DNA of 22,536 nt from a virus. The DNA is taken from positions 1-22,536 of IMG/VR virus record IMGVR_UViG_3300032208_000071; one strand, written 5' to 3'. The notes beneath the pieces were generated by a model. That model was given only the letters and a program-made list of their open reading frames with translations, was not told the origin of the DNA and did no database searches. Both the position numbers and the translations under genes were made by a program. Below, piece after piece: positions 20,171 through 22,536 of this stretch. Position 1 is the stretch's first letter; each line of letters begins with the position of its first letter.

Positions 20171-20707
20171 TTAGCGACCCCTACGAGCGCGGAGACGCAT
20201 TGCACGGCGTTGTGCAGGAGTTTTAGGCTTGGGTCGTGTAGACTTAGGACGGTTAGCTGCAATTTCAGCGGCTCGGCCGGTACGACCAGTGCCAGGACGG
20301 CGCCTGCGTGGTGCCATGGTAACGTTTTTGTACTTAGGATTGGAAGGCATGTTTTGTCCATAAGTACCAGTTTTACTGCCTTGAGTAGAAGCAGCAGGTT
20401 TAGTTGCAGGTTTAGCTGCAGGCTTAGGTGCAGATGTAGATGCTGCGGGTTTTGAAGCAGGCTTACTGGTTTTTGGGGGTTTAGGTGCTACAGGAAAGGT
20501 CCTTGGAGTTTCCATCAAGCTCTTACCGCTAAAAGCAGTTTTGGTAGCATTCATTGGACGAACTTTAGGAACGTTCATCAAGCTTTTACCACTAAAAGCA
20601 GTTTTAGTTGTAGATTGTTTTGCTGCAGGCTTTGCTGCTGCAGCTTTCCTTTTACGTTGCTGATTACGCTTCAGCATCTCATCTCGGCCAGTTGCGCGAC
20701 GTTTCAT
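20171..20707 (-). CDS. Lys/Arg/Ala/Pro-rich histone-like protein with internal repeat (178 aa)
   Basis: Begins MKRRATGRDEMLKRNQQRKR. Two copies of TKTAFSGKSLM, at about 34-44 and 56-66, are followed by a Lys/Pro/Ala/Ser tract (80-115) like histone H1 tails, then an Arg-rich end. It is strongly basic and predicted disordered; DNA binding is likely from charge but unproven. The repeated unit could be a short linear binding motif or the product of a duplication. It abuts the next gene by one base and lies between HNH and terminase genes. Confidence 0.72.
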   Translation of the reverse strand: MKRRATGRDEMLKRNQQRKRKAAAAKPAAKQSTTKTAFSGKSLMNVPKVRPMNATKTAFSGKSLMETPRTFPVAPKPPKTSKPASKPAASTSAPKPAAKPATKPAASTQGSKTGTYGQNMPSNPKYKNVTMAPRRRRPGTGRTGRAAEIAANRPKSTRPKPKTPAQRRAMRLRARRGR

Positions 20708-20709
20708 AA

Positions 20710-20988
20710 TTAGTTAATATGGGATTGAATGATGTGTTCGCGAAGTCTATTGACTCCAAATTCTGTTCTCATCCAGCCCTGCCACTCTTCACTACCTTTT
20801 CTCTGGTTACAACAGGTACAAGCTGGTACGATGTTGCTTGTAATCGTTTCCCCGCCAAGACTGCGAGGACGAACGTGATCAAGAGTAAGTTCATGTAATT
20901 CATAAGATTTTCCACAATAAACGCATGTGCAGTCGAAGGTTTCCTTAATGGCTTTACGCCAAAGACGGGTTGCTTCCGAACTTGTCAT
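20710..20988 (-). CDS. HNH endonuclease near terminase (92 aa)
   Basis: From ATG 20988, the protein begins MTSSEATRLWRKAIKETFDC. It has the zinc Cys pairs Cys22-xx-Cys25 (CVYC) and Cys57-xx-Cys60 (CTCC), the HNH core LTLDHVRPRSLGGE (Asp37-His38) with Asn52 and a final Asn61-Gln-Arg-Lys-Gly. HNH proteins near terminase help cut DNA during packaging in several phages; others are free-standing homing nucleases. An in-frame ATG at 21039, overlapping the upstream stop, would add 17 residues lacking the usual pattern, so I prefer 20988, though coupling at 21039 is a fair alternative. Confidence 0.85.
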   Translation of the reverse strand: MTSSEATRLWRKAIKETFDCTCVYCGKSYELHELTLDHVRPRSLGGETITSNIVPACTCCNQRKGSEEWQGWMRTEFGVNRLREHIIQSHIN

Positions 20989-21035
20989 GGTAATTAAATT
21001 ATGAAGGTAGTGATTTGGAGTAGGCAGGAGAGGAG

Positions 21036-21281
21036 TCATGCGCGGTCGCGTCCCCCGCGTGCGCGATTGATTTTAAGGCTTTCTTTAACAAATTTGCCAT
21101 TCTTTTTGCTCATGTCAGGACCACCTTTGCCCATGATACCGGCTGCGCGGCGGGCTCTAGAGTGTTCACGTTTGTATGCATTAGAATGTGCATATTTACC
21201 GCCAGGAGAGTTATCACGAATGTGCTTAGCACGTGACTTCGCGTTACTGGCATAGTGTTGTGCAGTCTTACCTTTTGCCAT
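21036..21281 (-). CDS. Basic conserved-looking protein next to HNH gene (81 aa)
   Basis: Begins MAKGKTAQHYASNAKSRAKH, is Arg/Lys/Ala-rich, and ends with RAAGIMGKGGPDMSKKNGKF then ESLKINRARGGRDRA. The pattern RRAxGIMGKGGxDxSHxxNG..xxxxxNRARGG occurs in many marine phages next to structural or packaging genes and HNH proteins, to my memory; I know of no proven function. The charge suggests nucleic-acid binding. Its start overlaps the small terminase gene by 14 bp. Confidence 0.78.
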   Translation of the reverse strand: MAKGKTAQHYASNAKSRAKHIRDNSPGGKYAHSNAYKREHSRARRAAGIMGKGGPDMSKKNGKFVKESLKINRARGGRDRA

Positions 21282-21513
21282 AGAGTCTACTTTTTACGAG
21301 TTCAGGATCAACTTGTGGCATGACACTAGCAAGCTTGTCTAGTGGATTACCCTCGTAGGCAATACCACTGATGTCGTTTGCTTTGAGCCAGTCACACGCT
21401 GCTTTTAGGTCTTGTGTAGACGCTTCACCCGTTTTAATACGAGCGAGAAACTCTTTGGTTACAAGATTGTGCAGTTCGTTAAATTGATCTTCTGTTGCTT
21501 TTTTATGCGCCAT
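21268..21513 (-). CDS. terS: Terminase small subunit, T7 gp18-like
   Basis: An 81-residue protein (T7 gp18 is 89) beginning MAHKKATEDQFNELHNLVTK. The central segment EFLARIKTGEASTQDLKAACDWLKANDI matches the helical pattern of podovirus small terminases (helix, xxGEASxxDLxxAxxxLKxNxI). It binds phage DNA ends and regulates the large subunit. It lies between the holin-position gene and the HNH gene, as gene 18 follows 17.5 in T7. Confidence 0.85.
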   Translation of the reverse strand: MAHKKATEDQFNELHNLVTKEFLARIKTGEASTQDLKAACDWLKANDISGIAYEGNPLDKLASVMPQVDPELVKSRLYGKR

Positions 21514-21760
21514 GTCGTAGTACGATTTGATCTAGTTTATTTTCGATGCGTACCATATGATCTTCCATACGTTTCGTCATAACAGACAAATCGGCTTTAG
21601 ACACATAATCTTGGGCAACGCCAAGTTCGATTGCATCTATACGCCGGTCGAGACCACTAATACGATCGTGTACATTGTTGACTCGTTGATGGAGTCTATT
21701 GTTTAGAGCTGCTCCGCCGGCTATCCCGGCTATCGCTACGCTCACTAGTGCTTCCAGCAT
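21503..21760 (-). CDS. Membrane-anchored coiled-coil protein in the holin position (85 aa)
   Basis: Begins MLEALVSVAIAGIAGGAALN, a small-residue hydrophobic helix, then a long amphipathic coiled coil (RVNNVHDRISGLDRRIDAIE, then SKADLSVMTKRMEDHMVRIENKLDQIV). The position just before small terminase is that of the T7 holin gene 17.5. Both holins and spanins have one membrane helix plus coil, but the helix here is short and glycine-rich. A lysis role is inferred from place. It is common in cyanophages as I recall, usually unannotated. The gene overlaps the preceding one by 65 bp. Confidence 0.72.
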   Translation of the reverse strand: MLEALVSVAIAGIAGGAALNNRLHQRVNNVHDRISGLDRRIDAIELGVAQDYVSKADLSVMTKRMEDHMVRIENKLDQIVLRHGA

Positions 21761-22241
21761 TATTTATAGATACAATTGGAACTATGTCATTACACAAGTG
21801 TTCGACACGCGAGCCAGGTCTAAATGTAAAGCCTTTTCGTTGTAGGTCTGCACATTTTTCTGCTCTAATCAGCTCGTAGTTAAGCCGCATCTTTTGCTCG
21901 TGTCGTTTTGCTATTGCCTTGCACTGCTCGATCATCCCACTATCAAGCGGAATCATAAAATTAACCTGTGCACCCCAGTTGGCATTTTTTACATAGCCAT
22001 CAGGGTCTACAGGTCGTGTTTCGTTGCCCATCATAAATGGGCTAAACGTCATTGTCGGACCGTTACAGGAATTGCTCCCTGCGAAGTATTGACGAGACGG
22101 TGCTCCATTGTTCTGGAATTGCACCGCTTGATTTGTGACGTTACCAGTAGCAGCGGCAACAGGATTAGAGGTATTCTGTACGCGAGGCTCTTCAGCATAA
22201 GCCGGTCCTACTGCGAGAAGATAGACAAGGACGTGGTAGTA
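21696..22241 (-). CDS. Secreted hypothetical protein lacking a canonical start codon
   Basis: The readable part begins with a signal-peptide-like segment VLVYLLAVGPAYA, cut after AYA, then EEPRVQNTSNPVAAATGN and conserved-looking blocks FSPFMMGN, NWGAQVNFMIPLD and CADLQRKGFTFRPGSRVEHLC, and a Ser/Arg-rich end. Two pairs of Cys may form disulfides. There is no ATG, GTG or TTG just before the signal sequence in this frame; the only upstream ATG is at 22388, deep inside the previous gene, and adds an Arg/His-rich unlikely N-terminus. The start given is the approximate point where the previous frame could hand over. The start is unresolved; function unknown. Confidence 0.6.
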   Translation of the reverse strand, partial: YYHVLVYLLAVGPAYAEEPRVQNTSNPVAAATGNVTNQAVQFQNNGAPSRQYFAGSNSCNGPTMTFSPFMMGNETRPVDPDGYVKNANWGAQVNFMIPLDSGMIEQCKAIAKRHEQKMRLNYELIRAEKCADLQRKGFTFRPGSRVEHLCNDIVPIVSINNAGSTSERSDSRDSRRSSSKQ

Positions 22242-22536
22242 GAAGTGATGTCGATGTCTTCGGTAATTGTGATGTCTTCGATTACCCCTGCCGCACGAGT
22301 CGTTACCTCGTACTGAAACGGATCGCCTGCAGTATCGACTGTAAAGGTTGATAAATCGGCTGAGGGGGTTACATTTGTGCCAGACCATGATGAATAAGAT
22401 CCACCATACACATCGGTATCAATAGTCCGAGTGATATTGGTAGTAGTAGTTGTAGTGGCCTGCATACTGCCTTGAGTAAAATTAGGCGTAACAGTCTGAC
22501 CAAAAGCTACTGCTGGCGTGAAAACTAGTAGTGCTA
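22208..22536 (-). CDS. Secreted hypothetical protein, 5' end outside window
   Basis: The frame enters from beyond 22536 and ends with TAG at 22208. The visible part starts ALLVFTPAVAFGQ, which looks like the end of a signal peptide with cleavage after AFG, then TVTPNFTQGSMQATTTTTTN and IDTDVYGGSYSSWSGTNVTP, ending TSTTTSLSIFSQ. The Thr/Ser-rich, beta-prone composition suits an exported or surface protein. I recall similar exported proteins in other marine cyanophages, with no known role. Only a few residues appear to be missing. Confidence 0.75.
   Translation of the reverse strand, partial: ALLVFTPAVAFGQTVTPNFTQGSMQATTTTTTNITRTIDTDVYGGSYSSWSGTNVTPSADLSTFTVDTAGDPFQYEVTTRAAGVIEDITITEDIDITSTTTSLSIFSQ

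Noticed and set aside
19919-20455. 178-codon plus-strand frame opposite the basic proteins
   Set aside because: Cys/Ser/Thr-rich product from the complement of Lys/Ala/Gly codons; an antisense shadow with no start context.
22208-22388. 230-residue reading of the exported protein from ATG 22388
   Set aside because: It adds about 50 Arg/His-rich residues that are a shadow of the previous gene and puts the signal segment in the middle of the protein.

Overview
This window looks like part of a T7-like cyanophage (a podovirus of marine Synechococcus or Prochlorococcus). The evidence is a single-subunit phage RNA polymerase, a gp2.5-like single-strand binding protein, endonuclease I, a gp4-like primase-helicase, a PolA-type polymerase, a gp6-like exonuclease, a class I ribonucleotide reductase pair, portal and scaffold genes, and a high-light-inducible (Hli) protein, the clearest cyanobacterial signature. 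Every convincing gene is on the minus strand, so the map reads in transcription order from 22536 down to 1. Genes are packed with ATGA, TAATG or TGATG overlaps. I saw no convincing plus-strand gene, no tRNA, no CRISPR array, no insertion sequence and no integrase.

Late end (22536 to 17763): a secreted protein cut by the window edge, a second secreted protein with no normal start codon, a membrane/coiled-coil protein in the holin position, small terminase, a basic protein, an HNH nuclease, two very basic disordered proteins and large terminase. Directly after large terminase comes a 24-bp element (17737-17760), then two hairpins. The same element, with one mismatch, lies inside the RNA polymerase gene (12921-12944). 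It resembles a T7-type promoter and is my best candidate for the phage's own promoter. Its first copy sits where T7 has its right-end promoter phiOR.

Junction and early region (17740 to 13750): in T7, large terminase lies near the right end and early genes at the left end, so their adjacency means the genome ends are joined here (circularised assembly, concatemer or collapsed terminal repeat). Three AT-rich small genes, including a zinc ribbon, are followed by a roughly 340-bp gene-free stretch with a host-type promoter. A chain of about a dozen small early genes follows, several under 60 codons, with one larger protein that may have an HhH-GPD-like fold. A hairpin terminator and an extended -10 box lie just before the RNA polymerase genes.

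Middle region (13753 to 3060): RNA polymerase, single-strand binding protein, endonuclease I, primase-helicase, a DNA polymerase split into exonuclease and polymerase chains, 5'-3' exonuclease, DUF3310 protein, MazG-like pyrophosphohydrolase, and both ribonucleotide reductase subunits. Together these degrade and recycle host DNA, supply dNTPs and replicate the phage genome. The small reductase subunit has leucine where the radical tyrosine is normally found.

Structural region (3057 to 1): a gp7.3-like basic protein, portal, scaffold, hli and two tiny basic proteins. The major capsid gene should follow just outside the window.
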